From CAZMCC01 sp964564695 (GTDB lineage Bacteria; Planctomycetota; Phycisphaerae; Phycisphaerales; UBA1924), in the NCBI GenBank assembly GCA_964564695.1, contig CAZMCC010000003.1, positions 1 through 64,000 on the forward strand: 64,000 bases of DNA. The letters are read 5' to 3'. A program made the translations under genes and the position numbers. A model generated the notes under the pieces. That model saw only the letters and a list, made by a program, of their open reading frames with translations. It did not search any database and had not been told where the DNA came from. Shown here one piece after another: positions 1-7,807 of this stretch (position 1 is its first letter; every line of letters starts with the position of its first letter).

Positions 1-19
1 AGAGATACGCATCAACACT

Positions 20-45
20 CCCGGCGGTTGCGCCGGGTTGTTCAG
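20..45 (+). terminator. Possible weak terminator hairpin at window edge
   Basis: CCCGGCG-gttg-CGCCGGG forms a 7-bp GC stem at 20-37, followed by TTGTTC. It could end a plus-strand gene lying left of the window. The T tract is poor, so this is tentative. Confidence 0.3.
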
Positions 46-130
46 AGGTCCCCTTGATGCCACCTGCCTACTTACGACCAGGCCTTCGGCCTGAAGAAGT
101 GGGAAGAAGGAGTGAAGGGGGGCGGCTTTC

Positions 131-199
131 CGGGGGGTGTCGCCGCAGAGCCGGCTCCACGCCCCGGCTACTTCATGTCACGCCTTCGGCGTGAGGAAC
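131..199 (+). repeat. Direct repeat copy 1 (~68 nt)
   Basis: The segment GGGGTGTCGCCGCAGAGCC through GGCGTGAGGAAC recurs nearly unchanged at 418-485. Each copy ends in the hairpin CACGCCTTCGGCGTG. Copy 1 differs from copy 2 by a few bases in the middle. Confidence 0.8.
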
Positions 200-257
200 G
201 GGGCGGGTCGTGGGGTGAAGTGGTGCTGTGCCGTGGGGTGGCGTCGAAGCCGCGGTG

Positions 258-289
258 ATCCGGACCTTCGAGGACTCAGGTCCGGCGTC
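258..289 (-). repeat. Dispersed hairpin repeat, copy also at 40394-40426
   Basis: Read on the minus strand this is GACGCCGGACCTGAGTCC followed by TCGAAGGTCCGGATC. A copy with about two mismatches is on the plus strand at 40394-40426. The GGACCT...AGGTCC ends are complementary, so each copy can fold. Confidence 0.7.
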
Positions 290-417
290 CCGGAGTGCGG
301 CGAGTGGAGTTTCGGCCGAGCACTACCGATGCAGAGCCGTCGGTAGTGGCACCCGGCGAGTGGCAGTCTTTCAGACTGCAAGAGCGAGAGAAAGCAAAGA
401 GTAATGAAGGGCGCTCA

Positions 418-485
418 CCGGGGGTGTCGCCGCAGAGCCGGCTCCGCCCCCGGCTACTTCATGTCACGCCTTCGGCGTGAAGAAC
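418..485 (+). repeat. Direct repeat copy 2 (~68 nt)
   Basis: Second copy of the unit at 131-199. It ends 13 nt before the stop end of the dihydrouridine synthase gene, so it may also serve as its 3' flank. Confidence 0.8.
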
Positions 486-497
486 GTCGCTCCACCC

Positions 498-1577
498 CTA
501 TGCCCCCACCACCTCATCCTCGCGCTCCGCCTCCATCGCCGCCTGATCCACCCCCGCAAACCACCCCAGCGCCTCGCGCACCTCTCCCGGCGTCTTCGCT
601 CCCCGCACCCGCTCCTTCAGCGGACGGCACGGCGTCATCCGCTTGCCGATCCAACTGATCCGCCGCCGGATCTGCGTCATCGCGTAGTGCTCGCTGCGGA
701 ACTCGAGCATGAGGTCGAAGTACCGCTCGGCCATTGCCAGGATTTCGGCCTTCGTGGGTGTCGCCGGCACGGGCTCGCCGTTCATCAGCGCCCAGGCGTC
801 GCGGAAGATCCACGGTGTCGACAAGGCCCCTCGACCGATCATCACGCCGTCGCAGCCTGTGCGCCGGATCATCTCCACGGCGTCGATCGGCGCCTTCACG
901 TCGCCGTTGCCGATCACGGGCACGTGGACGCCCGGTCTCTTGCAGTGCTTGCGCACGGCCTCGACGACCCGGGCGATCCCCTCGTGCCGCACGTCGCCCG
1001 AGAACTTCTGCTCGGTTGTCCGGCCGTGGATGGTGATCATGCACGCTCCGGCGTCGATGAGGCGTGGCGCGAGCCATTCGGCCACCGGCTCGGCGTCGAA
1101 CCACCCGAGCCGCATCTTGCACGTGAGCGGGATCCCCAGCGGCTCGAGCACTTTCACGCACGCCCGGACGACCGCCTCGGCGGTGTCCGGGATGCACAGC
1201 AGCTTCGACCCGCCATCCTTCTTACAGACCTTGTCGACCGGGCACCCCATGTTGATGTCGACGACGTCGGCGCCGTGCTCGGCGGCCCAGAGGGCGCCCT
1301 CGGCCATGATCGCGGGGTCGGCCCCGTAGAGCTGCATGCCGACCGGCGAGTCCTGCTCGTTGGTCTTTGCCAGGTCGAGGCTGGTGGCCGTGCCGCGGAG
1401 GAGGCCTTGGGGGCTGAGCAGGTCGGTGCAGGCGAGGCCGAGGCCGTCCGCGCCGCCCGGCGAGCCGTCGGGGCGGTTGTAGGACCGGCAGATCAGCCGC
1501 CATGCGAGATCGCAGTAGCCCGCGATGGGGGCGAGCAGGAGGTTGGTCTTGAGGGTGACGGGGCCGACCCGGAGCAT
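498..1577 (-). CDS. dus: tRNA-dihydrouridine synthase
   Basis: This 359-residue protein belongs to the Dus family, flavin enzymes that reduce specific uridines of tRNA to dihydrouridine with NADPH. Visible marks are the N-terminal TIM-barrel start LLLAPIAGYCD, the active-site segment NMGCPVDKVCKKDGGS, whose Cys is the usual general acid, and the FMN-binding segments HGRT and IGNGDV near residues 190-240. Length is normal for the family. ATG at 1577 starts directly at the conserved N-terminus. The subtype (DusA, B or C) cannot be fixed by eye; the MGCP motif favours DusB-like. The gene stands alone, convergent to nothing and divergent from the ABC exporter on its right. Confidence 0.9.
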   Translation of the reverse strand: MLRVGPVTLKTNLLLAPIAGYCDLAWRLICRSYNRPDGSPGGADGLGLACTDLLSPQGLLRGTATSLDLAKTNEQDSPVGMQLYGADPAIMAEGALWAAEHGADVVDINMGCPVDKVCKKDGGSKLLCIPDTAEAVVRACVKVLEPLGIPLTCKMRLGWFDAEPVAEWLAPRLIDAGACMITIHGRTTEQKFSGDVRHEGIARVVEAVRKHCKRPGVHVPVIGNGDVKAPIDAVEMIRRTGCDGVMIGRGALSTPWIFRDAWALMNGEPVPATPTKAEILAMAERYFDLMLEFRSEHYAMTQIRRRISWIGKRMTPCRPLKERVRGAKTPGEVREALGWFAGVDQAAMEAEREDEVVGA

Positions 1578-1589
1578 GTCCGGATCGTA

Positions 1590-1712
1590 GAAGTGGCAAA
1601 GTGGCGGAGTGGCGAAGTGGCAAAGTGCCGCGAATTCGCCGCCTCACTTCGCCACTCAGCCACTTCGCCACTGTGCCACTTCCTCCCCCGCCACTTTGTC
1701 ACACTGCCACTT
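1590..1712. repeat. GTGGCGAAGTGGC-type inverted repeat tract
   Basis: The first half repeats AAGTGGCAAAGTGGCGGAGTG on the plus strand. The second half carries the complement (CACTTCGCCACT, GCCACTTCGCCACT). The two halves form a long imperfect hairpin between the divergent dus and lolC-like genes. Such arrays are short interspersed repeats rather than coding DNA. Confidence 0.7.
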
Positions 1713-1736
1713 CCCCCCGCCCGATATCCTCCCCCG

Positions 1737-3293
1737 GTGTACCAAGCCCTTCTCACGCGCCGTTATCTCACGACCAAGGTCATGCCCCTGCTTGCGGCCG
1801 TGGCCGTGATGCTGTGTGCGGCCATGGTGCTCATCGTCTGGTCCATCATGGGGGGGTTCCTCGCCATGTTCCTGGGCGCGGGGCGCACGCTCATGGGCGA
1901 TGTCAGCATTAACTGGCCGACCGTCGGCTTCGCCCACTATGAAGAACTGTGTGCCGACCTCAGCAAACGGCCTGAGGTCGCGGGCGCCGCCCCCTGCATC
2001 GAGACCTTCGGCATGGTCTCCCTTCCTGACGAACGCCTCAAGGGCGTCAAGATCATGGGGATCCAGGGCGAGAGCTTCGCCAAGGTCACCGGCTACGGCG
2101 ACACTCTCTGGTGGAAGCCCCTCAAGGAGCCCCTTCCCGGCGACACCAAGCGCGACGACCCCCGGCTCAAGCAGCCCGAGCTCTGGGTCCGGCGCCTGGC
2201 CGACGGCAAACAACTCGCCGAACGCGACCCCGCCAGCGGCGATGTGCAGGGCGCCGCCGTGCTCGGCATCGAGGTCACCAACTTCAACAAGCGCCAGCCC
2301 GGCGGATTCGTCGTGCCGATGGCCTACGGCACCCGGGCCGCCGACGGCACCGTCAAATACGACAACACCTTCATGGTCGAGAGCACCATCACCCTCAGCG
2401 TCGTGCCGATGGGCAAACGCGGCATCAACGTCGACGTCGTCACCCGCGTCTTCCCGGTCGCCAACGAGTTCAAGAGCGGGCTGTACGACATCGACGAGAA
2501 TCTCATCTTTGTCCGCCTCGAAGACCTTCAGGAAATGCTCACGATGGACGCCGCCGAGCGCCTTGTTGAGCGGAAGGACGCCAAGGAGGGAACCGGGTTC
2601 GAGATCGATCCCTCGACCGGCGAGGAGAAGTTTGAGGACCTCAAGACCGAAGGCGTCGAGCCCGCCCGTGTCACCACCGTCTATGTCCGGGCGGCCGAGG
2701 GGGTCACCCCCGAGGCTCTCGCGGCGGTCTGCACCGGCGTCTACGCGGACTTTGCCGCTCGCTACCCCAGGGACGTTCCGCCGGCGGGCGTGATGAAGGT
2801 CAAGACCTGGCGCGAGCTGCAGGGGGCGATGATCGCCGCGGTCGAGAAGGAGACCGGCCTGGTCCTGTTCATCAACACCTTCATCTCGATGGTCGCGTCG
2901 TTCCTCATCCTCGCCATCTTCTGGGCCATGGTCAGCGAGAAGACCAAGGACATCGGCGTTCTGCGTTCGATGGGCGCCGGCAAGCGCGGCGTCGCGGGCA
3001 TCTGGCTCTTCTACGGCGTCATGATCGGCGTCATCGGCTCGGCCCTGGGCATCGCCATCGCCTGCGGGATCGTCTGGAACATCAACCCCATCCACGAGTG
3101 GATGGGCCGTTCGCTCGGTCTCACCATCTGGGACCCCAAGATCTACTACTTCAGCGAAATCCCCAACCACGTCGACCCAAACAAAGCCGCGATGGTCTTC
3201 GCGGGCGGCCTCTTCTTCAGCGTGCTCGGAGCACTCGTTCCCGCCCTGCGTGCGGCCAATATGGACCCCGTCCGGGCCCTGAGGTTCGAGTGA
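1737..3293 (+). CDS. lolC: ABC transporter permease, LolC/LolE (MacB/FtsX-like) family
   Basis: This 518-residue inner-membrane permease resembles the LolC/E group that releases lipoproteins from the inner membrane or drives related efflux. One membrane segment lies at about residues 16-40 (VMPLLAAVAVMLCAAMVLIV). A large periplasmic domain follows, then three C-terminal membrane segments beginning near LVLFINTFISMVASFLILAI, and the protein ends with the family tail PALRAANMDPVRALRFE. The open frame runs much further upstream, but that part is antisense to dus. The GTG at 1737 precedes the first membrane segment and has a TATCCT box 6 nt upstream. The ATPase gene follows after 10 nt, so the two form an operon. 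The substrate is unknown. Confidence 0.85.
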   Translation: MYQALLTRRYLTTKVMPLLAAVAVMLCAAMVLIVWSIMGGFLAMFLGAGRTLMGDVSINWPTVGFAHYEELCADLSKRPEVAGAAPCIETFGMVSLPDERLKGVKIMGIQGESFAKVTGYGDTLWWKPLKEPLPGDTKRDDPRLKQPELWVRRLADGKQLAERDPASGDVQGAAVLGIEVTNFNKRQPGGFVVPMAYGTRAADGTVKYDNTFMVESTITLSVVPMGKRGINVDVVTRVFPVANEFKSGLYDIDENLIFVRLEDLQEMLTMDAAERLVERKDAKEGTGFEIDPSTGEEKFEDLKTEGVEPARVTTVYVRAAEGVTPEALAAVCTGVYADFAARYPRDVPPAGVMKVKTWRELQGAMIAAVEKETGLVLFINTFISMVASFLILAIFWAMVSEKTKDIGVLRSMGAGKRGVAGIWLFYGVMIGVIGSALGIAIACGIVWNINPIHEWMGRSLGLTIWDPKIYYFSEIPNHVDPNKAAMVFAGGLFFSVLGALVPALRAANMDPVRALRFE

Positions 3294-3303
3294 GCCCCAC
3301 ACC

Positions 3304-4029
3304 ATGCTGACCGCCCGCGATGTACACAAGACCTACCGCATGGGACGCACCGAGGTGCCGGTCCTGCACGGCTGCTCGCTCGATGTTGAGACTGGCGAGT
3401 TTGTGGCCGTGCTGGGCGCGTCGGGGTCGGGCAAGAGCACCCTGCTCCACCTGCTGGGCGGCCTTGACCGCCCGGACCGCAACCCGGCGACGCACATCGA
3501 GTTTGACGGCCGTGCCGTCCACGACATGTCCGGCGGCGCCCTGGACAACTACCGCAGCCGCGAGGTGGGCTTTGTGTTCCAGTTCTACCACCTGCTTCCC
3601 GAGCTGACGGCCATGGAGAACGTGCTCATCGGCGCGATGATCCGCGACGGCGTCGGCTATCTTCGCAACCGCGCCGAGGCCCGCAACCGCGCCGAGTCGC
3701 TCCTCGCCGGCTTCGGCCTCGGCCACCGCCTTCGCCACCGCCCGGCCGAGCTTTCGGGCGGCGAGCGTCAACGCGTGGCCATCGCCCGGGCGCTGGTGAA
3801 CAGCCCCAAGCTCGTCCTCGCCGACGAGCCCACGGGTAACCTCGACCGCGTCACGGGCAAGTCGATTCTCGATCTGCTCCTGGACGAGGGCCGTTCAAAC
3901 GGGCGCTCTATGGTTCTGGTGACCCATGATCAGGAGGTCGCTGCCCGGGCTGACCGGGTGATTCGGCTGGTTGACGGCCGGGTCGAGGCCTCTGGGGCCG
4001 TCCTGGGCGGGCAACCGACAGTCGTGTAA
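3304..4029 (+). CDS. lolD: ABC transporter ATP-binding protein, LolD-like
   Basis: This 241-residue ATPase powers the permease encoded 10 nt upstream. It shows Walker A GASGSGKST (about residues 39-47), a Q-loop in VGFVFQFYHLLPELTAMEN, signature LSGGERQRVAIARAL, Walker B LVLADEPTGNLD and a switch His in LVTHD. The FQFYHLLPELTAMENV segment is typical of the LolD/MacB/FtsE group. Length fits a single-domain ATPase. A MacB-like antimicrobial or lipid exporter role remains possible because the partner outer proteins are not in the window. Confidence 0.92.
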   Translation: MLTARDVHKTYRMGRTEVPVLHGCSLDVETGEFVAVLGASGSGKSTLLHLLGGLDRPDRNPATHIEFDGRAVHDMSGGALDNYRSREVGFVFQFYHLLPELTAMENVLIGAMIRDGVGYLRNRAEARNRAESLLAGFGLGHRLRHRPAELSGGERQRVAIARALVNSPKLVLADEPTGNLDRVTGKSILDLLLDEGRSNGRSMVLVTHDQEVAARADRVIRLVDGRVEASGAVLGGQPTVV

Positions 4030-4073
4030 GTCGGCGCTCCCGGCAGGTTAGACGGTACTATCATCCCGGAGTC

Positions 4074-4937
4074 ATGGAGGCGCCGTTGTCCGCCGTGTCA
4101 TCAATGTCTGCCCCTAGTCAGGGAATGTTGGCAAGAGCCCGCACGACGGTGTGGCGATGGGACCCGACCGAGGACCTCTCGGCGAACGTCCATGACCTTG
4201 GCACAGGGATGCCGGTCGTGTTTTTGCACGGCCTTGTCGGACTGAACGAACACTGGGACGCGGTCGTCGAGCGGGTGTGCCACCGCGTCCGCTGCGTCCT
4301 GTTCCAGCTCCCCCTCCTGCGGCTTCGGCGCGACGACTGCTCGATCCAGGGGGCGACGGAGCTCACCAAGCAGTTCCTCCGCGAGACCCTGAAGGAGCCG
4401 GTGATCCTCGTCGGCAACTCCTTCGGCGGCCACGTCGCCCTCCGGCTCGCCCTCGAATCCCCGGAACTGGTCCGCGGCCTCGTGCTCGCGGGCTCCAGCG
4501 GCCTGGTCGAGAAGTCGATGGTCAGCGACATCCAGATCCGCCCCAGCCGCGAGTGGCTGAGCCGCAAGATCGGCGAGCTCTTCTTCGACCCCGCCAACAA
4601 CATGCGTGAGTCGGACCTGGACCGCGCGTTCAAGGAACTCTCTGACCGAGGCGGCGCCCGGGCCATGGTCAAGCTGTCGCGCTCGGCGCGGCGCGACCAC
4701 CTGGGCGAGCGCATCGGCGAGATCGAGGCGCCCACCCTCCTGGTCTGGGGCAAGCAGGACATCGTCACGCCCCCTGAGGCGGCGGAGGGCTTCAACCGCC
4801 TCATCAAGCGGTCCAAGCTCGTGTGGTTCGACCGCTGCGGGCACGCGCCGATGATCGAGCAGCCCGACATGTTCGCCGAGGCGCTGCTGACCTTCAGCGA
4901 GGAGCTGAAGGCGACGGGCGCGCCGACGCGTCCGTGA
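4074..4937 (+). CDS. Alpha/beta hydrolase
   Basis: This 287-residue protein has an alpha/beta hydrolase fold. The oxyanion strand is VVFLHGLVG (about residues 48-56). The nucleophile elbow is GNSFGG (Ser near residue 114). The acid residue is Asp in WGKQDIVTPP, and the catalytic His is in CGHAPMIEQP. A complete triad suggests an active esterase, lipase or meta-cleavage-type hydrolase; the substrate cannot be read from sequence. It follows the lol pair by 45 nt and precedes the GH3-like gene by 50 nt in the same direction, so all four may be co-transcribed. Confidence 0.85.
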   Translation: MEAPLSAVSSMSAPSQGMLARARTTVWRWDPTEDLSANVHDLGTGMPVVFLHGLVGLNEHWDAVVERVCHRVRCVLFQLPLLRLRRDDCSIQGATELTKQFLRETLKEPVILVGNSFGGHVALRLALESPELVRGLVLAGSSGLVEKSMVSDIQIRPSREWLSRKIGELFFDPANNMRESDLDRAFKELSDRGGARAMVKLSRSARRDHLGERIGEIEAPTLLVWGKQDIVTPPEAAEGFNRLIKRSKLVWFDRCGHAPMIEQPDMFAEALLTFSEELKATGAPTRP

Positions 4938-4987
4938 GGCGGCCCGAACGGGCGGTTGTCGGGGGGGCGGTGGGGGCGGAACCGATC

Positions 4988-6721
4988 ATGAGCACGCTAT
5001 CGCCGAATCAGGCCGGGTCGTCGGTTGCGCGTCGCGGGAAGGGTGGGCGCGGGGGGGGGCGTGGGGGTGCGTCGCGCTGGACGAGCCTCATCGGCGTCGG
5101 CCTGCGGGCCCGGCTGTCGCGGCGCGTGCGCCTGCTGGCGGACACGAACTACTGGACGACGCACACGGCCGCGCTGCAGGTCAGGCAGCTGCGCCGCCTG
5201 CTGAGGCTGGCCGCGTTCACCGAGTTCGGGCGGTCGCACGACTTCCAGGGGATCGCTCGGCGCACCGATGCTGAGCTGGTCGCGGCGTATCGCGCGGGCG
5301 TGCCGCTCGCCGACTACTACGCGTTCCGCACGATGGTCGCCCGCATGCGCGAGGGCGGCGAGCCCGACGTGCTCTGGCCCGGGCTCGTGATGGACTATGC
5401 CCAGACGTCGGGCACGACGGCGGGCGACAAGTACATCCCGGTGAGCCGGCAGATGATGCGGTCGAACTACCTGGCCGCCCTCGACATCTTCGGGAACGCC
5501 GTGCGGTTCGGGGTGTCGCTCCCGCGGATCCTGAGCGGGCGGGTGGTGTTCCTGGGCGGGTCGACGGATCTCTCGGTGAACGAGCACGGCATCCGCACAG
5601 GGGATCTGTCGGGCCTCGTGACGCCGATGATCCGCTGGCCCCTCACCGAGATCTACGCCCCCGGCAAAGAGATCGCGCTGATGAGCCACTGGCCGAGCAA
5701 GATCGAGGCGATGGCGGAGCACTGCCTGGATCTCGACGTGCGGATGATGAACGGCATGCCGTCGTGGGGCCTGGTGCTCATGGAGCGGGTGCTCAGGCTC
5801 GCCCGCGAGCGCGGGCGCGACGTCAGCACGATCCGCGACGTGTGGCCGAACTTCGAGCTGCTGGTGCACGGCGGGGTGAAATACTCGCCCTTCGAGTCCC
5901 GCGTGCGACAGGTCTTTTCGGGCTCGCCCGACGGGGCCGACATCCCGACGAGGCTCGAGCTGTACCCCGCGAGCGAGGGCTTCATCGCGATCCAGGACAT
6001 CAAGGGCGACCCGGGGCTGAGGCTGCTCAGCGACATCGGGAACTTCTACGAGTTGGTGCCGCTCGGGCAGATCGACGACCCCGATGCTCCGGCGTTCACG
6101 GTCGACAGTGTGGAGCGGGGGCAGAAGTACGTGGTGGTGATGTCGACGTGCGCCGGGTTGTGGCGGTACATCATCGGCGATGTGGTCGAGTTCGACGGCG
6201 TTCCGCGCGGGCTCGACGGCAGCGGGGGGTGGAGCACGGCTGAAGCTGGAGGTGGGGGGGCCGCGCCTTCACGGATGCGGATCGTCGGGCGACACCGGCA
6301 CTTCATCAATGCGTTCGGCGAGAACATCATCGTTGAGCACATCGAGAACGCCGTGGCGGCAGCGGCGAAGCGGACCGGGCTGGTGATCGGCGAGTTCACC
6401 GCGGCCCCGGTGTACCCCGGCGGCGGGCGTCGCTCGGGCCTCGAGCTCGCGGTCGAGTTGCAGCGGCGCGACATCCCGTTGGCCACGCTCGACGCCTTCC
6501 GCGACGCGTTCGACGCGGCCGTGAAGGAGCAGAACGTCGATTACACCACGAAGCGCACCGACGACCTGGGCATGGCCCCGCCGACGGTGACGGTGCTGCC
6601 GGTGGGCGCGTTCCACGAGTGGCTCCGCAGCAAGGGCAAGATCGGCGGCCAGCACAAGTGCCCGAGGTGCGCAAACACGCGCGAGATCCTCGAGGCGGTG
6701 GTGGCGGCGGGACGCGGATAA
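4988..6721 (+). CDS. GH3 auxin-responsive promoter family protein (acyl-adenylate/amide synthetase-like)
   Basis: This 577-residue protein resembles the GH3 family, ATP-dependent enzymes that adenylate carboxylic acids and may link them to amines. The phosphate-binding segment QTSGTTAGDKYIPV sits near residue 138, and the fold continues through FVGRHRHFINAFGENI-like sequence (here IVGRHRHFINAFGENI) typical of the C-terminal lobe. Bacterial GH3 proteins are uncharacterised in most phyla. ATG at 4988 is chosen because upstream codons overlap the hydrolase gene. The first 30 residues are Arg/Gly-rich low complexity. It probably shares a transcript with the upstream hydrolase. Confidence 0.85.
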   Translation: MSTLSPNQAGSSVARRGKGGRGGGRGGASRWTSLIGVGLRARLSRRVRLLADTNYWTTHTAALQVRQLRRLLRLAAFTEFGRSHDFQGIARRTDAELVAAYRAGVPLADYYAFRTMVARMREGGEPDVLWPGLVMDYAQTSGTTAGDKYIPVSRQMMRSNYLAALDIFGNAVRFGVSLPRILSGRVVFLGGSTDLSVNEHGIRTGDLSGLVTPMIRWPLTEIYAPGKEIALMSHWPSKIEAMAEHCLDLDVRMMNGMPSWGLVLMERVLRLARERGRDVSTIRDVWPNFELLVHGGVKYSPFESRVRQVFSGSPDGADIPTRLELYPASEGFIAIQDIKGDPGLRLLSDIGNFYELVPLGQIDDPDAPAFTVDSVERGQKYVVVMSTCAGLWRYIIGDVVEFDGVPRGLDGSGGWSTAEAGGGGAAPSRMRIVGRHRHFINAFGENIIVEHIENAVAAAAKRTGLVIGEFTAAPVYPGGGRRSGLELAVELQRRDIPLATLDAFRDAFDAAVKEQNVDYTTKRTDDLGMAPPTVTVLPVGAFHEWLRSKGKIGGQHKCPRCANTREILEAVVAAGRG

Positions 6722-6796
6722 GAGACGCGAGCGCCAGCGAGTGGAGAATCGACACCGCGCGAGCGGGCGTCATCCACTCGCTTGCGCTCGCGTCTC
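6722..6796. repeat. Stop-codon-associated long hairpin (24-nt arms)
   Basis: GAGACGCGAGCGCCAGCGAG begins directly after the TAA of the GH3-like gene (arm 6722-6745). It pairs with 6773-6796, one mismatch in 24. It belongs to the GAGCCGCGAGCGCAAGCGAG family also found at 7711, 21763, 49861 and 57444. It may act as a terminator or mRNA-end protector. Confidence 0.8.
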
Positions 6797-6980
6797 CTAT
6801 CACCCAATTCGGTGGGGTTCCACGTCCGCGAAAATTGCTCGCGTCCCACAAATCCCCTGAGCCGTGTGCGCCGTATTCCCTGCGACATCCACGACCGGGC
6901 TCTGGTTGACGGCACGTCTCCCGCGATTGGGCGCGGGGGCGGCGCGATCGGCCCGGGCGGATCGAGAGATGGAGAGTGCG

Positions 6981-7679
6981 ATGAAACGCCCCAGCTTCCT
7001 CAGCCTGTTCATGGCGACGGCGTCGGCGATGTTCCCCGCCTGGTTCGCCCGCGCGGATACCGTTAACGAAACCGAGGCCAACGGCACGGCGATCAACAAC
7101 ACGCTCGCGACGGCCCAGCTGCTGGCGCCCGCGGCGTTTGGCGCGCCCCAGTCGGCGAACATTTTCGGATCGACCACGACCGCCACCGTCCTGGGACGCG
7201 GCGGCGGTGACGACGTGGATTTCTACGCCTTTGACGTCGCAGGACCCGTCCACGCCCACTTTGACGTCGACTCCCCCCCCGGCGGCTTCGATTCGTACCT
7301 GTCGCTGTTCGACGCGTCGGGAACGGTGCTCGGCGCCAACGACGACTCGTTCCCGGCCGATCCCGGCAGCGCCTCGGACCTCGACGCGTTTCTGGGCGTG
7401 TTCCTGATCCCGGGCGCCGGCCGGTACTACATCGCGGTTTCGGCGGCGCCGAACGTGCCGCTGGCGGCGTTCAGCGGGACGGATTTCCCCGAGCTGACGC
7501 GCCCCGACGGCGCGTTCGGCGGCAACGCGTTTCTCGATGCCGATCCGGGCGTGTCGGAGTACCTCGCGTCCGGGCCGCAGCTTGGGTCTGGGTACGCGCT
7601 GCATGTGTCGGTGCCCGCGCCGGGTGCGGGGGCGGTGCTTGTCGTCGCGGCGGGGTGGATGGGGCGGCGGCGTCGGTAG
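6981..7679 (+). CDS. Exported protein with PEP-CTERM-type tail, pre-peptidase-like domain
   Basis: This 232-residue protein has a signal peptide (FLSLFMATASAMFPAWFARA, cut near residue 20). A beta-rich domain follows with GGGDDVDFYAFDVAGP and SYLSLFDASGTVLGANDD, the style of bacterial pre-peptidase C-terminal domains. The end is PAPGAGAVLVVAAGWMGRRR, a proline signal, membrane helix and Arg cluster that fit PEP-CTERM/exosortase sorting. ATG at 6981 has GGAGAG upstream; an alternative ATG at 6969 adds four residues. Likely surface or extracellular; function unknown. It stands alone between hairpin repeats. Confidence 0.8.
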   Translation: MKRPSFLSLFMATASAMFPAWFARADTVNETEANGTAINNTLATAQLLAPAAFGAPQSANIFGSTTTATVLGRGGGDDVDFYAFDVAGPVHAHFDVDSPPGGFDSYLSLFDASGTVLGANDDSFPADPGSASDLDAFLGVFLIPGAGRYYIAVSAAPNVPLAAFSGTDFPELTRPDGAFGGNAFLDADPGVSEYLASGPQLGSGYALHVSVPAPGAGAVLVVAAGWMGRRRR

Positions 7680-7710
7680 CGTGAATTGAGGCGCGGCGGG
7701 AGAAGGTCTT

Positions 7711-7735
7711 CGCTCGCTTGCGCTCGCGGCTCTTA
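7711..7735 (-). repeat. Copy of GAGCCGCGAGCGC repeat
   Basis: On the plus strand this reads CGCTCGCTTGCGCTCGCGGC then TCTTA. It is identical over 25 nt to 21763-21787. Read on the minus strand it begins TAAGAGCCGCGAGC, the same form that abuts stop codons elsewhere, but here it sits between two plus-strand genes. Confidence 0.75.
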
Positions 7736-7807
7736 TTGAACAGGGCGGGTTCAGTCGGAACAAACACGGGCGCGGGGCCGCCTCGCGCCCACACATGGAG
7801 CAGAGTC

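Larger units (their letters stand above)
1..497. other. Non-coding leader region with repeats
   Basis: No convincing gene is seen in these 497 nt. The region holds several short hairpins with TTC loops (AGGCC-TTC-GGCCT near 81-93; CACGCC-TTC-GGCGTG near 179-193 and again near 464-478), two copies of a roughly 68-nt direct repeat, and one copy of a hairpin repeat (258-289) that recurs at about 40.4 kb. It lies beyond the 3' end of the minus-strand dihydrouridine synthase gene. Confidence 0.6.

Noticed and set aside
477..1736. Long open frame upstream of the LolC-like permease, giving a 938-residue protein
   Set aside because: The first 420 codons are antisense to the dus gene and run through the GTGGC repeat array; no domain is seen before the membrane segment at 1737.
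1656..3329. 557-codon open frame antisense to the permease gene
   Set aside because: It mirrors a well-supported gene, is rich in Asp/Glu/His of antisense high-GC type, and has no domain.
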